DNA from: Eutreptiella sp. 'Long Island Sound 2002' | Taxonomy: Eukaryota; Euglenozoa; Euglenophyceae; Eutreptiales; Eutreptiaceae | Direction of reading: 5' to 3' | Assembly (NCBI GenBank): GCA_964036045.1 | Contig: OZ038378.1 | Location: 167,507,475 to 167,571,474 of the forward strand | Length of the DNA stretch: 64,000 bases | Part shown: positions 11,042 through 21,497 of the stretch, one piece after another | Position numbering within the stretch: the first letter of the stretch is position 1 | Layout of the letters: each line of letters opens with the position of its first letter | The notes under the pieces: generated by a model | What the model saw: the letters and a program-made list of their open reading frames with translations, nothing else | Database searches by the model: none | What the model was told of the DNA's origin: nothing | Position numbers and translations under genes: made by a program

Positions 11042-12180
11042 TTGCCACCCCACCAACATCCCTTCTGGGGGACATGCCTCGCCCGCATGAAGCTGATGGC
11101 TACCCAATTCTTGTTGTACATATGTTCGGGCCCAGATGCTCATGAACGCCGAATGCCTCGATGGCCTGAACTATTTCAGTGTCCAAACATACAACAACGT
11201 TGGGACCTAGAGATGGCAGGAGTTATGTATCCACCTCGAGACCTCGTCTCTTTGGAGACCTTGAGATGGTATGGGCAATGTAGACTTTTTACTTCCTCCC
11301 TCCTATCCTGGTTTCGTGCTCTAGTGTCAACAATGGTGCCCCTTGGAGCAAGCCCCTTAGGGGATGACTTTGCACGGCTTGCACTCTGTGCACATTTTTG
11401 GCTAGCAATGAGCTTCCTGCCAACAATACTTAGGCAACATTGCACAGAGAGAAAAATGGGGCAGAATGGGGATAACTCAGGGAAATGTCCAAGATGGGGG
11501 CAAATGGTAAAAGTGGTATTTATGGATCTTGGCAGTAGGTGCAGTCAATGCAAGGCTTAATGAACAAGGGAAGAGACCTTGGTGACGCGCCAACCTCTGC
11601 AATAGTGAAGCTCAACATTGCTAAGATTTCCCCAGCCATCTATGCCATGCTACCAACTGCCCCTCCCAGTTTTTCACCCTTTCCAGCAATTTTTCCTATG
11701 GTCATAGGCCTCAACTCTTCCCTAGTACATACATGCACACCCCATCACCAAGTGCCTTTATCAGAAAAGGTCGTTTCCCAACAAGTTTTCCAAGGAACCT
11801 TGAACAATTTGCTGGTTCTCGGTCATTTCTCCCCACATTTCATAATGTTGCCCCATTTCCTACAAGGGCCAATACAGGCATTGGAAATCAACAAATCGCA
11901 AATAGGGGTATGGTTTACATATTCTTATGTGTGTACAGAACTACAGTTTCACAATTTTCATTGTGGGATGAGTTGCCAAATTGCACCTCAGGCAATGCAG
12001 GATCGGCTTTCCGTATCAGGTCTGCAGCATGGTATTTGGAGGGCATTTTTTCTTTAATTTAGGAGGATATCCAAAGAGGATTTCTAGTGTCCTGCTTGGC
12101 AGCGATGCATGCTTGTACCCTCCTAGACCTTTTTGGCTTACATACCTAGTACTCCAACACCTTCTCACACTGTGTGGATG
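11042..12180 (+). other. Open frames of unknown meaning
   Basis: Two overlapping plus-strand ORFs (11042-11560, 172 codons; 11539-12057, 172 codons) have ordinary, non-repetitive amino-acid composition. The first ends in CSQCKA. I recognise no domain, and the minus strand is also partly open. They could be remnants of a mobile element or exons of an unknown gene. Confidence 0.25.
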
Positions 12181-14240
12181 ATGTTTTATGGAGGATGTGG
12201 ATAATGCTTTATAGACGCTACCAGCGGGGAGCAGACCACACTAGACACACTCATAGGGGAGGCGGGCAGTGGTCAGAAAGGGGCTTTCATGACAGAGAGG
12301 TCCCCAATCCCTATTTTTGTAGCCGGAACCCCTCGTTTGTTGCCTTGCTTTCTCAGCCAAATCAAGGTTTTCACATATGTGAAGCCATGTTGATTCCTGG
12401 CCACTCTGGGCACCCCGATGTGGTGGGAGTTCAGCCATTCCAAGTCCTCCCCGCTTTGGGATCCCAATACTGTAGGGTTTATGAAGCCATCTTGGCCGCT
12501 TTGGGGACCCCGATATGGTGGGGGTTATGCAGCCACTTTCAGTCCTCACTTCCGGTCCAGCTTTGCCCAAAGATGCAAAGATTCCACGTGAAACTTTTAT
12601 CCAGCATGGCTTGTCAGGGGCATGCAATATTTACTGTTGACCCATTTGAGGTCTTTCAAGTCCACACCAATGGATGATACCTTCCTTGGGCTGCACACTG
12701 GCCTGTCAGCCACCGGCCTGCTTGTCCTCCTTCCCTGCTTCAGGAGAGAAGATGCAGGGTCTCCCCTGCACGAGGCCTCCCCCATCACAGGGCACTCCCG
12801 GTGATGTGCTCAAGCAGCAAAGGGCACGGGTGTGCACAAGAATTCACAGGGGTAGATCTCCAGAGGGAGCCACGGAGCACGAAGGAGTATACAGGGGTAC
12901 ACAGGACTGCGTTGGGGTACCTACGACCAACCACAGCATTTTGGCAGAAAGGCTCACCAAATGGAGCCCGCTTTGCAGCACGCTCCGGCACATACCTGCC
13001 TCCACCTCCGTCCACCCCACCTTTCCTATGGCATGGCGGTGCGCTAAAAGGTCCCTAGCCTCCGGCCATGCGCCCCCCAGGGTCTGCGCCAATGCACATC
13101 TTCTTAGCTTTCTGATGGGTTTTCTTGATCGGAGGAAAAGAAAAGAGAAAGCTGCAGCCGAAAAGGGCGAAAAGCTGCCAAAGACCAAGAACGCGCCATG
13201 TATGTGGAATATATTGTGTGTTGTGCCATGAGTTCAAGGTTGTGCAGGCTGGCATGCCAAACCCCATCCGACAGTTGGTGCGTTAATTCCATCGGCATGT
13301 GTTATGTGATGGGTGCTGTCAAACCACAAAATTGTCCTGTGGAGCACTTGAATGTGATCAGGGTCCCCCTCCCCTTTGCACAAGCACCGCCTTGTCTAAG
13401 CACCGGGACCCGGTGTGACTGTAGTTTTTCTGACCACAGTTTTTATGGTCAGAAACTTAGCGGAACGTGATTGTGTGCCAATTGTAGAAGGAAATAGGGG
13501 CTGTGTCATGTTTGGGATGAGTCCTCCTGCTCATAACAACATTGGGACTAACGAGTAGCCAACTCGTTGGTCCTTCCATTGCGTAGTGTACATACCAGAT
13601 GACACACACAGGGTGGCCCAGCGGGCTTTTCCCGCTCCCAATGCTGCGCCGATCCCTTGTGCATGCTGCGTGCAGGACCTTAATCGTGTGCGCTGCTTCC
13701 GCAACTTTTGGAGGTCCTTCTCTCGCGCCGTGTACACTAAGGGTGAGGCTTGGGGGGCGGCACGGTGGCTCTGCCACGTCCTGCTTCTGCGCTGACCCCT
13801 GTACGCACAGCGTGCAGGACCTTAATCAGTTACTTTGCTTCCACAACTTTTGGAATCGTGGGATTTGGCGGTTGCATTTTCTGGCTCTTCTTAAAGATCA
13901 AGTGCTTTTTGTGATTTGGGGCTAGGGATGGTATTATGGTGCTGACTATTGTCCTGCCACTTGTTGCCACATGTCCAGTTGTGCATGCGTGCAGGCCATC
14001 ATCCATGGATTTGGCAGTGAGGTAGTGCCACCACTTGTGTCTTCTCATGGTGCATGTAGACAATACCCAGGAGGCGTCGTTTCTATCATTGTCAGTGCTT
14101 TTCCAATTGTTCTTGCGAGGTAGGGGATGGGGTTCCAAGGGGCACCACCCACCTCCCCCTTGCCCCAGCCTGGGGGCTGACCTGCCTTGACCTGCCACCA
14201 GCATCAGCATCCCCCCTCATGGCTTGCAAAGCGGTGCGCC
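12181..14240. other. No gene recognised; small duplications
   Basis: There is a roughly 100-bp tandem duplication at about 12375-12565 (GAAGCCAT...CCCCGAT...CAGCCA...AGTCCTC twice). A second pair at 13662 and 13800 shares GTGCAGGACCTTAATC and CAACTTTTGGA. No convincing coding sequence. Confidence 0.4.
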
Positions 14241-14295
14241 GGCTTCCCACCACTGCCACCCCCAACCCCAACGATTGTGCTCATTTGTCTTGCAG

Positions 14296-14364
14296 TCCAG
14301 CACCAGTTCTGTCTCATTTGCCGATTCTGGGGACACCGTGCGAAAACTTGCCCAAGGAAGGAAG
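14296..14364 (+). CDS. Candidate exon encoding a CCHC zinc knuckle
   Basis: A pyrimidine-rich acceptor ending TTGCAG precedes the exon and the donor GTGTGC follows it. The translation has C-x2-C-x4-H-x4-C (CLICRFWGHRAKTC), the nucleic-acid-binding zinc knuckle of gag-like proteins, LINE ORF1 and some RNA-binding proteins. A second exon with the same knuckle, the same kind of acceptor and donor and the same ending phase occurs at 17583-17657. Context (PHD-like segment, RT scrap) suggests either a mobile element or a fragmented zinc-finger gene. Confidence 0.5.
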
Positions 14365-14514
14365 GTGTGCCATTGATTAGTACCTGGGGTGTCGCGGTGT
14401 AAGCAAGGACAGTCTCAGACAAGGCTGTGCTAGTGCCAGTGGGGGCAGGAGGGATTAGGTGTGCGCAGGCAGGTACGCCTGTGAATCCCGTTGGAAATTG
14501 ACACCTCTGTACCC

Positions 14515-14668
14515 CTCCCCTCATGTGCATGTGTACCCCTGTGTGCCCTGTTGCAACCCGTTGTATGCCTGTGTACACCTGTGTATCCTGTTGCACCCCT
14601 GTGCACCCCTCTGTATGCCTTTGTAGCCTTTTGTGCCCTGGCGCACCCCTGTGCACCCCTGGTCACGA
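14515..14668 (+). repeat. Degenerate minisatellite of TGTGYACCCCTG type
   Basis: About a dozen imperfect 10-14 bp units rich in TGTGCACCCCTG. This is the same flavour of low-complexity repeat that fills the introns of the minus-strand gene, here on the plus strand, consistent with intron sequence after the 14296-14364 exon. Confidence 0.6.
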
Positions 14669-15571
14669 ATGGATGGCATGTCTGTGCCAGAGGCAACACG
14701 GCTTGGTCATGCCTGTGAAGTGAGCATGGTTGCTGCTCATAACAGCATTCTACTTGAGACTGCAACCCCTTTTTATTTCTTTTGATGTGATTTTCAGCAA
14801 ATGTTGTTACAATGGGCCCAGATCTTCCCAGGGGCCGCTTGCATGTGCATCTACGCACGGGATCCTTGTCTAACCAGTGTTTTCCCTGGCTTCGGCCATG
14901 CTTGTGAAAGGTTGAACACTTTTCTTGTGGCACCTGTGGCACACAGTTTGGGTAATTATGCTGAAATAGAAGTAGCACTGATGTGCGCAATACGTACCCA
15001 TATTGCGTGTGCATTTGGCCATTTCCAAGAAGGAAATGGCCAAAAAGCACTCTTCTTGTTGATTATTGCAAGACATGATGGATTTCTAGGGCCGTGATCC
15101 TAACCTTTGCAGGTAGCTGGTTCGGCCATGCTCGCCATGTTGGTTAGGCTGAACAAGACCTTCAAATTTGGGCATGGCTGCCTTTTGCAAAATGGGTGGA
15201 CACCAAACCTGCTCCACCCTCCTAAAAGTTCTGTGTGCACAAGCACATAGGGTGATGGTATGTTTAGAGGGAGGGCAAGGGGCAGTTAGGGGAGCCTGTG
15301 ATTAACCAACATTTGGCCTTGGAGGCATGGAACCAGCCCCCCCCCCCCATCGCCCCTCCTAGACACCCCCCCAAAAGGGGCCTCTGGCCAACAGTTAGTG
15401 GGGGGGGGGGGGGGGTAGTCTGTGTCCAAACCCAAGGGGTCCCCCCCCGGCCCCCCTTGCGGTTGTGGTGCATTGTTCGATGCCTCCTTAACTCCAAGTA
15501 TCCAAGGAAAATCTTCAAAATCATGGTGTCCGTTGACAACCTTGGAAGTATTGGACCCCCAAAATGTCTGT

Positions 15572-15709
15572 TGTAATGTATGCGACAGTAACACCGGTAC
15601 TGAAGTGGATGTTTGTGATAGAGATGATCTTGAGTGTGCATGCCCGTTGTGGACGAAATGGTATGCAGATGAGTGCCCCCAAAGTAAGTTGTGGTTTTGC
15701 CATGCTTGT
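15572..15709 (+). CDS. PHD-like zinc-finger segment
   Basis: One frame reads C-x2-C, then VDVCD, ECAC, W-x2-WY, EC and ends LWFCHAC. This closely follows the PHD-finger layout, including the aromatic residue before the last C-x2-C, although the usual His is not in its expected place. A GTAAGT donor-like site at 15683 would cut the domain before its last cysteine pair; unspliced reading keeps it. Exon limits are not determined. PHD fingers occur in chromatin proteins and in ORF1 of some LINEs. Confidence 0.4.
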
Positions 15710-16300
15710 ACCAGCCTCACATGTACAAGACCCATGCTTATGTGCCCAAAGCTTCGTGCGGGTAGCACTAATATTGCTTGATCCTTATGTTTGTCATTAT
15801 CAGAACCTCGCCCAAGTGGGGACCAATCCCAGCCGCACCGCTTCATAAAGAAAAATGCCTTCATTTCGCTTTGCTGTTGTGTTGATGTTTTGTAGAAAGG
15901 TTGTGTGAATATTGCGTTGTACCTGGTAACAACTCGGGCCAAGGGAGCTAGTTTTGGGTATATCAGTCGTCTTTCTCAAAAAGGTTTGCCCATTGTGCAT
16001 ACAAGTTGTACAGACTGCCTATGCTGGTATCTGTAGCCTTGCCTCGAGGTACAACTTAACTTCTTACCAGAAGGCCAGGAGGGGACAAAGTTTGGTGTTG
16101 CAGAACCTGTGCATGACCTGTCTAAAGCTGGGAGGCTGATCGAATTTGCAGCCTTGGGACACGGCAAGCTGGACGAATCATGACTCTGGCTCTTGTATGC
16201 AGCAGAGGTGATGCTATTGAGGCCCTGGGTGTTCCTTGCGGACCCCCACCCCCCAAGCTTTTTTGAATGTGCACTGAGAAATGCCACCCCAGCGGTCCGT

Positions 16301-16500
16301 NNNNNNNNNNNNNNNNNNNNNNNNNNNNNNNNNNNNNNNNNNNNNNNNNNNNNNNNNNNNNNNNNNNNNNNNNNNNNNNNNNNNNNNNNNNNNNNNNNNN
16401 NNNNNNNNNNNNNNNNNNNNNNNNNNNNNNNNNNNNNNNNNNNNNNNNNNNNNNNNNNNNNNNNNNNNNNNNNNNNNNNNNNNNNNNNNNNNNNNNNNNN
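16301..16500. other. Assembly gap (200 N)
   Basis: A run of 200 N, probably a scaffold gap of nominal size. Sequence order across it is not guaranteed. Confidence 0.99.
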
Positions 16501-16951
16501 CCACCAAGAAGAGGACGCCATTAACTTGCTGCGTATCAATTTGATAGGCTAGTGGCTGAAAGTGCCTTGAGGGGGCATTCAGTCAATCAGAATTCACGGT
16601 GCCCCGGGAAATGAACCAGGGCAAAGCCTACAGCCGAGCAGGTGAATGGAACGAGTGTGTTGTCGCTTGGGGGTGTGCAAGTTGTCACCGACTGGGTACT
16701 CCTTGTCTGCCACCAGATGTTCAGTCTGTTACGGTCACTGACAAGGTGGGGCGGGCCAGAGGCCAAGGGAGATTGTACCCCTGAGTTAGACCAGATGTGG
16801 CTTGGCAGAACTATTGGGCACCACTGACCAAGAACTGACCGTATGACGCGCCCCGAGACATGGCAAAGTACACAAGGAGTAGACCTGAGGTCGTCCGGGA
16901 CGGCGAAGAAAGCAACAGGGAACCGTTGAGGGCCCCATAATAAACGATTAC

Positions 16952-17026
16952 GCATTTTGCACATATGAGGCACATCCCGTCAGTTGCCAGAGGATCAAGG
17001 GGAGAAGCTTGTGAGCATCTCTCACA
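16952..17026 (-). other. Cys-rich segment, possible zinc-binding exon
   Basis: The minus-strand frame reads C-x2-C followed 14 residues later by CLICAKC. The spacing could bind zinc, but there is no matching family, and splice sites are unclear. Confidence 0.25.
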
Positions 17027-17582
17027 CGTTGGAGGGCCTAGGTTGTGGTGCCCATGGCGGCTCCAGGGGGGACCCAAGAGTGGAGCTGGGCTGGGGGTCT
17101 CTGTGAAGAAAGGCGGAATGGCACCGTGACCCCAACCTTCGATTAAGTCTCATCCTGAAACAACTCAAGGCGTTTTCATCCTTAGCCAAGGGCGATTTGT
17201 GGGGACATGGCGACGGGATCTCAACTATTCGTGTGGGCGCCTGCATGTTGCTTGAACCGCACCGCATGGACATGTGCAACGTTTCCAACCGTATGCTTGT
17301 CTACGCACGGGACACCCCTCTGACCGTCGTTTCCCTGACATTTAGCGTGCTTGCGCAAAGGGGGGGTAGGATGTTTTGAGGGTGAGATGCCTGGGGGTGA
17401 GACGGATTCAGAGGACGGCTAAGCACGGCGACCACATCTGACTGTAATATTTCCAATGCAGTCTTTGTGGTTGTCTGTGAGCCAGTTGTTGTGGGAAAGA
17501 GGGGCTGGTCATGCCTGAGGAAGTCGTGTCGTCAGGTCGGATATCATGGGCTCGTGAGCTCTGTGCTTGCCTGCGTCTTCAG

Positions 17583-17657
17583 ATCAGGAGTTTTTGTACA
17601 AAAATTGTCGGAAGTGCGGTGTGACAGGTCATTCCCAGGCTCAATGCCGGTGGAAAG
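17583..17657 (+). CDS. Candidate exon encoding a second CCHC zinc knuckle
   Basis: The acceptor ends GTCTTCAG, the donor is GTGTGC, and the exon translates through CRKCGVTGHSQAQC (C-x2-C-x4-H-x4-C). It parallels the exon at 14296-14364 in size, ending phase and position of an aromatic residue before the knuckle, so the two are probably duplicates. Confidence 0.5.
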
Positions 17658-18208
17658 GTGTGCTGCTGCTTTGCATCATCGCACTGCATTGCCCCGCTGC
17701 AAAGTGCCCATGTTGGCGGTGTTGTCTGATGGAAAGAGTGCTCTTCAACCGATGGCACAAGCGTTTTTGGCTGCTCTTGGGCGACTATTGTTGCTCTTCT
17801 GTGTGACGTCCTGCAAAGGCATCATCAGAGACACTACGCGGTGCTTCCGTGCTTCTCTTGCACATGTGTGTGCGTTGTGTGTTGTGCAAATGTGTGCGCT
17901 GTGTTTATGAATGTGTGTCTGTTTGTGTACCAACTTCCGCACGAAGTTGCCTGTCCAGGTCAGGGGTTGCTTTGGTTCTCTGCAGCCTCATGCCCAGGGG
18001 CGTGTGAGCTCACCCCTCACCGTGGTGTGGGGGTGTAACCAGGGGGGGGGGGGGGCTGGGCTAACACGCAACCTGGGGGGCGGCGTTGCCACAGGGTTGT
18101 ATGCCCCACCCCCCGCTGCCCGGAAGCTTTTAAGTCTAGTGGGGTGCTTTGTCAAAAAACCTTGCGCAAAGCAGTCCTCTTGGGAGAGAAAACTTACCGA
18201 CGTTTTTG

Positions 18209-18253
18209 CAAGTTGGGGTGGTCCGCTACCTGGGTGTCATATTCACACCTAGT
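18209..18253 (+). pseudogene. Scrap of LINE reverse transcriptase (thumb-proximal motif)
   Basis: One frame reads VGVVRYLGVIF, which resembles the KYLGV motif just after the palm in LINE RTs. Nothing else of the RT is readable around it, so it is at best a short remnant. Confidence 0.35.
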
Positions 18254-18659
18254 GAGCCGCCAACCACTGGCACCATCTCAAGCATTAGAGGGAGGCCTTG
18301 CCGGAGCCTAACCCACCGTGGGGGAGCCACAATGGGGCAGGGCGGGCTCCACTGGAGGGGCGGGGGGGGGGGGGCGGTTTGTGGGGGTTTCCAGGCATCA
18401 GGCATCCCTGTGGCCCTGCCCACTCCCGGGCTTTGTGGTTCCCTCCCTCCTCCCTGGCCCCACTCCATTCTATAATCCTTGCTCAGGTGTGGATTATCCT
18501 TGGAGTGGGCAGAGCATGGGATCCTTCATGGGGACCAGTCTGGGCTCCCCAAGTGGGGTTTCTCCGTGGAGCCTCCATTGGAGCTCTGTGGGGGGCCTTT
18601 CGTAGGCGTCGTTGTCCCTTGACAACTTATGTGGGGGACGGACCACCGACCCCCTGCTG

Positions 18660-18830
18660 TTCCATTTTGGTGCCATGTGACGGGGGAACAGTCCACGAAT
18701 GAGTGGATGGGCGCCGTCCCCCCCCCCACGCTTTATTGCGCTTCCGGCCTTGGTGGTTTGAATGATGGGGGAGCGGGCCATGAATGAGTGGACGGGCGCC
18801 GCTCCCCCCTAGGCTTTGGCTCTCGCTTTC
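18660..18830. repeat. 84-bp direct duplication
   Basis: Two copies of a segment with GAATGAGTGGAYGGGCGCCG lie about 84 bp apart (about 18680 and 18765). Confidence 0.6.
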
Positions 18831-18984
18831 CCCCTTCTTTGTATTTCTGTACGTCAGTATGCCAAAAGAAGAACCTCGGTACGCAATATGTACTATTGTA
18901 TTCCCCAAAAGGCCGACCCCTGGCCTCCACCCCAGCTTCCACATCATGGGAAGTTGTCGGAGCGGGGTACTGGTCCTGAACCCC

Positions 18985-20735
18985 TCGAGGAGGAGATGCT
19001 GTGGGTGTGTGCGGCCCCCTCTCCCACTCAGCGACGGCCACAGTCGTGTCCCTGCCGGCCATGGGGGGCGGGTTTGGCAACATGGGTGTCCCGTGGGGGG
19101 TATGCTGCACATGTGTGCAGCCCCCTCTCCCACATAGGGGTGCCCACCACCAACGGGGGCATTCCTTTCTGGGTAAACCCTCACCACACCACAGAGAGCA
19201 ATAGTAATTTAAACCTAAAAAATGCTATACTTTGCGTTATTGGTATGGTAATGGACCCCCCCCCCCGGGTCCGATTGTGGCCACAGAGCCGGACTCAACC
19301 GGCCGCTGTACGGGGCGGCCTTGTCCGCGAGGTATACCTCCCTTAATTGTGGGGTAGCCCCGTACTGCCCCCTAACTGCACTAACGCGGTTGGGGCACCC
19401 TTGGTTTAGGTTGTTTGGAGTTGCTCCTCCCAAACCTAGGTCCCGTTCAGCGACTCCCCTCCGCCCATTTTGGTTCCCATTGGGGCTGACGGAGGAGGGC
19501 CGCCGTCGGTGTTACCCGTGAGTGGCCGACCACTACCCATAAGCCCGTTGTGGGGTTGGAGGTTAGAGGAAAATTTTGCCCCGGGCCCCCAAGGCTCCCG
19601 AGCTCTCCTAGTTACTGTGTCCATTGTCGGTGCCGGCTCCGCCTTAGTAAGTTGGGTTTTGTCTCGTAGCAAGCAACGGTAGAGGCACTACCGTGGATCA
19701 CAACCACGGGGTGTAGCTGTTGGCTCCCCGAGGGAAACCACCTCCCCAGCGGCGGATGCGCCTGAGTCCCCTCGACCGAAGAAGGGTCGTGTGGGGATAG
19801 AGACACCCTGGGGGGGGGGGGGGGTATAGTGCGGGTATGACACAACCACTCAAGGGCGGATACACCCGAGTCCCCCCCGGCCATGGAAGGGCCGCGCGGT
19901 GATAGGGACACCCCGGGGGGATATAGAGCAAGTGTGCGCAGCTCCCTCTCCCGCATAGCGACGGCTACATCCGAGTCCTGGCTGGCCAAGGCCAGTTTGG
20001 GGGTAGGGACGTCCCGTGGGGTATGCTACAGGTTTGTGTAGCCCCCTCTCCCACATAGCGATGGCCACACCCGAATCCCCGCCGGCCATGGGGGGCGGGT
20101 TGGGGGATAAGGATGCCCCTTACTTAAGGGCATGTTGCAAGTGTGTGCAGTCCCCTCTCCCGCATAGTGACGGCTACACCCAAGGTCCTGCCGGCCATGG
20201 GGGGCCGCTTGGGGGGTAGGGACGTCCCGTGGGGGTATGCTGCGGGTGTGTGCGGCCCCCTCTCCCACGACGGCCACAGTCGTGTCCCTGCCGGCCATGG
20301 GGGGCGGGTTTGGCAACGTGGGTGTCCCGTGGGGGGTATGCTGCACATGTGTGCAGCCCCCTCTCCCACATGGTGGCGGCTTCCGACATAGCAACGGCTA
20401 CACTCGAGTCCCCGCCGGCCATGGGGGGGGTGGTTGGGGGATAGGGACGTCCCGGGGGGGGGGGGGGTGTTGCAGGTGTCTGCAGCCCCTTCTCCCACAC
20501 AGTGACGGCCACACTGAGTCCCTTCGGGCCATGGGGGGCCGGTCGCAGGGTAGGGGCGTCCCGTTTGCCGGCCATGCCAAGCAACGGAAACACCGGAGTC
20601 CCTCTGTGCAGGGGATGGGGACGGCCTGGGTTTGGACATTCCCCATCCATACCCAGCGCCCGTTGCACCCGAGTCCCTCGTCGGCCAATGGGGGGGGGGA
20701 TAGGGACAGCCCGTGGCTGGAAGTATGAGATCCGG
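18985..20735 (+). repeat. Minisatellite, about 100-124 bp period
   Basis: A unit built around GTGTGCAGCCCCCTCTCCCA, GACGGCYACA and CCGGCCATGGGGGGC recurs at intervals of about 100-124 bp from 19.84 to 20.73 kb, with outlying copies at about 19.0-19.13 kb. About ten units are recognisable. The many proline/glycine-rich ORFs over it reflect the period and GC content. Confidence 0.8.
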
Positions 20736-21170
20736 GGCCCACATGACTGAGGGCCGGCCGCTTGCGAGGCTCGCAGCTGGCCGCCCGGCGCATGGCTGTG
20801 TTCCAGGCCCAGGTCGCGTACAAGCTGCGGCGGCTGGCACTACCACCAGCAGGGTGAGAGTGACCCCCCCCCCCCCACCACCACCCTCAGGCGCGTACCC
20901 AGTTGGGGCTAACGCCGAGGGGGGTATACCCATCCACGTACGGACACTGTGGCCGTGTGTTTGTCAGGTTCCTGAGTGATATGGTGTATGGTTTCGTGCG
21001 CAGGGGAAGTGGGAAGGGGATAGGGCAGGGGACAAACGAGGAAGACCGGGTACGCCATGCTATGCATGTAGCAGCAGGCAAATCAAAGGAGAGGATAGCT
21101 GGGGGAGGGCGCCGGTAGTGGTGTGTTAGAGGGCACAGTGTACTGAGTCCCAGGGCTGTGTGTTCAGGGG

Positions 21171-21497
21171 GTGCTATGGTCTATGTTGCACTTGTGGCTG
21201 AAGGCATCCCTGCGCACAGACCTCAGTAACAAAGAAGCCCGGAAAAAGGGCAGAAACAAACAAAAGGAACTGAATATGAAGGCGTGCAAGAACTTGAAAC
21301 GGAAGCGGGGCAAAGAGGAGGAGACTCAGCCAGCAAAGGCTGAGAAGAAGATGAGCGTCAAGGACAAGAGAGGGGCAAAGGCAAGGGGGAGGAAAGGGAA
21401 GAAAATGGACTTGAAAAGAGCGAACATCCCGAAGGTTCAAGACCACGACGCGGAGGAAGACGCGCCTCGCAAGAAAAAGCGACGCACAGCGGCGTAG
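21171..21497 (+). CDS. Lysine-rich basic protein tail (possible 3' exon)
   Basis: The frame is strongly Lys/Arg-rich from about residue 20 to its end (KNLKRKRGKEEE, then PRKKKRRTAA before the stop at 21495). This looks like a nuclear or nucleolar protein tail with a basic localisation signal. A possible acceptor (TGTTCAG) lies just upstream at about 21168, so it may be a last exon rather than a complete gene. The upstream frame at 20.97-21.12 kb (FLSDMVYGFVRRGS...) could be a preceding exon. The opposite strand is also open. No family is recognised. Confidence 0.35.
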   Translation: MLWSMLHLWLKASLRTDLSNKEARKKGRNKQKELNMKACKNLKRKRGKEEETQPAKAEKKMSVKDKRGAKARGRKGKKMDLKRANIPKVQDHDAEEDAPRKKKRRTAA

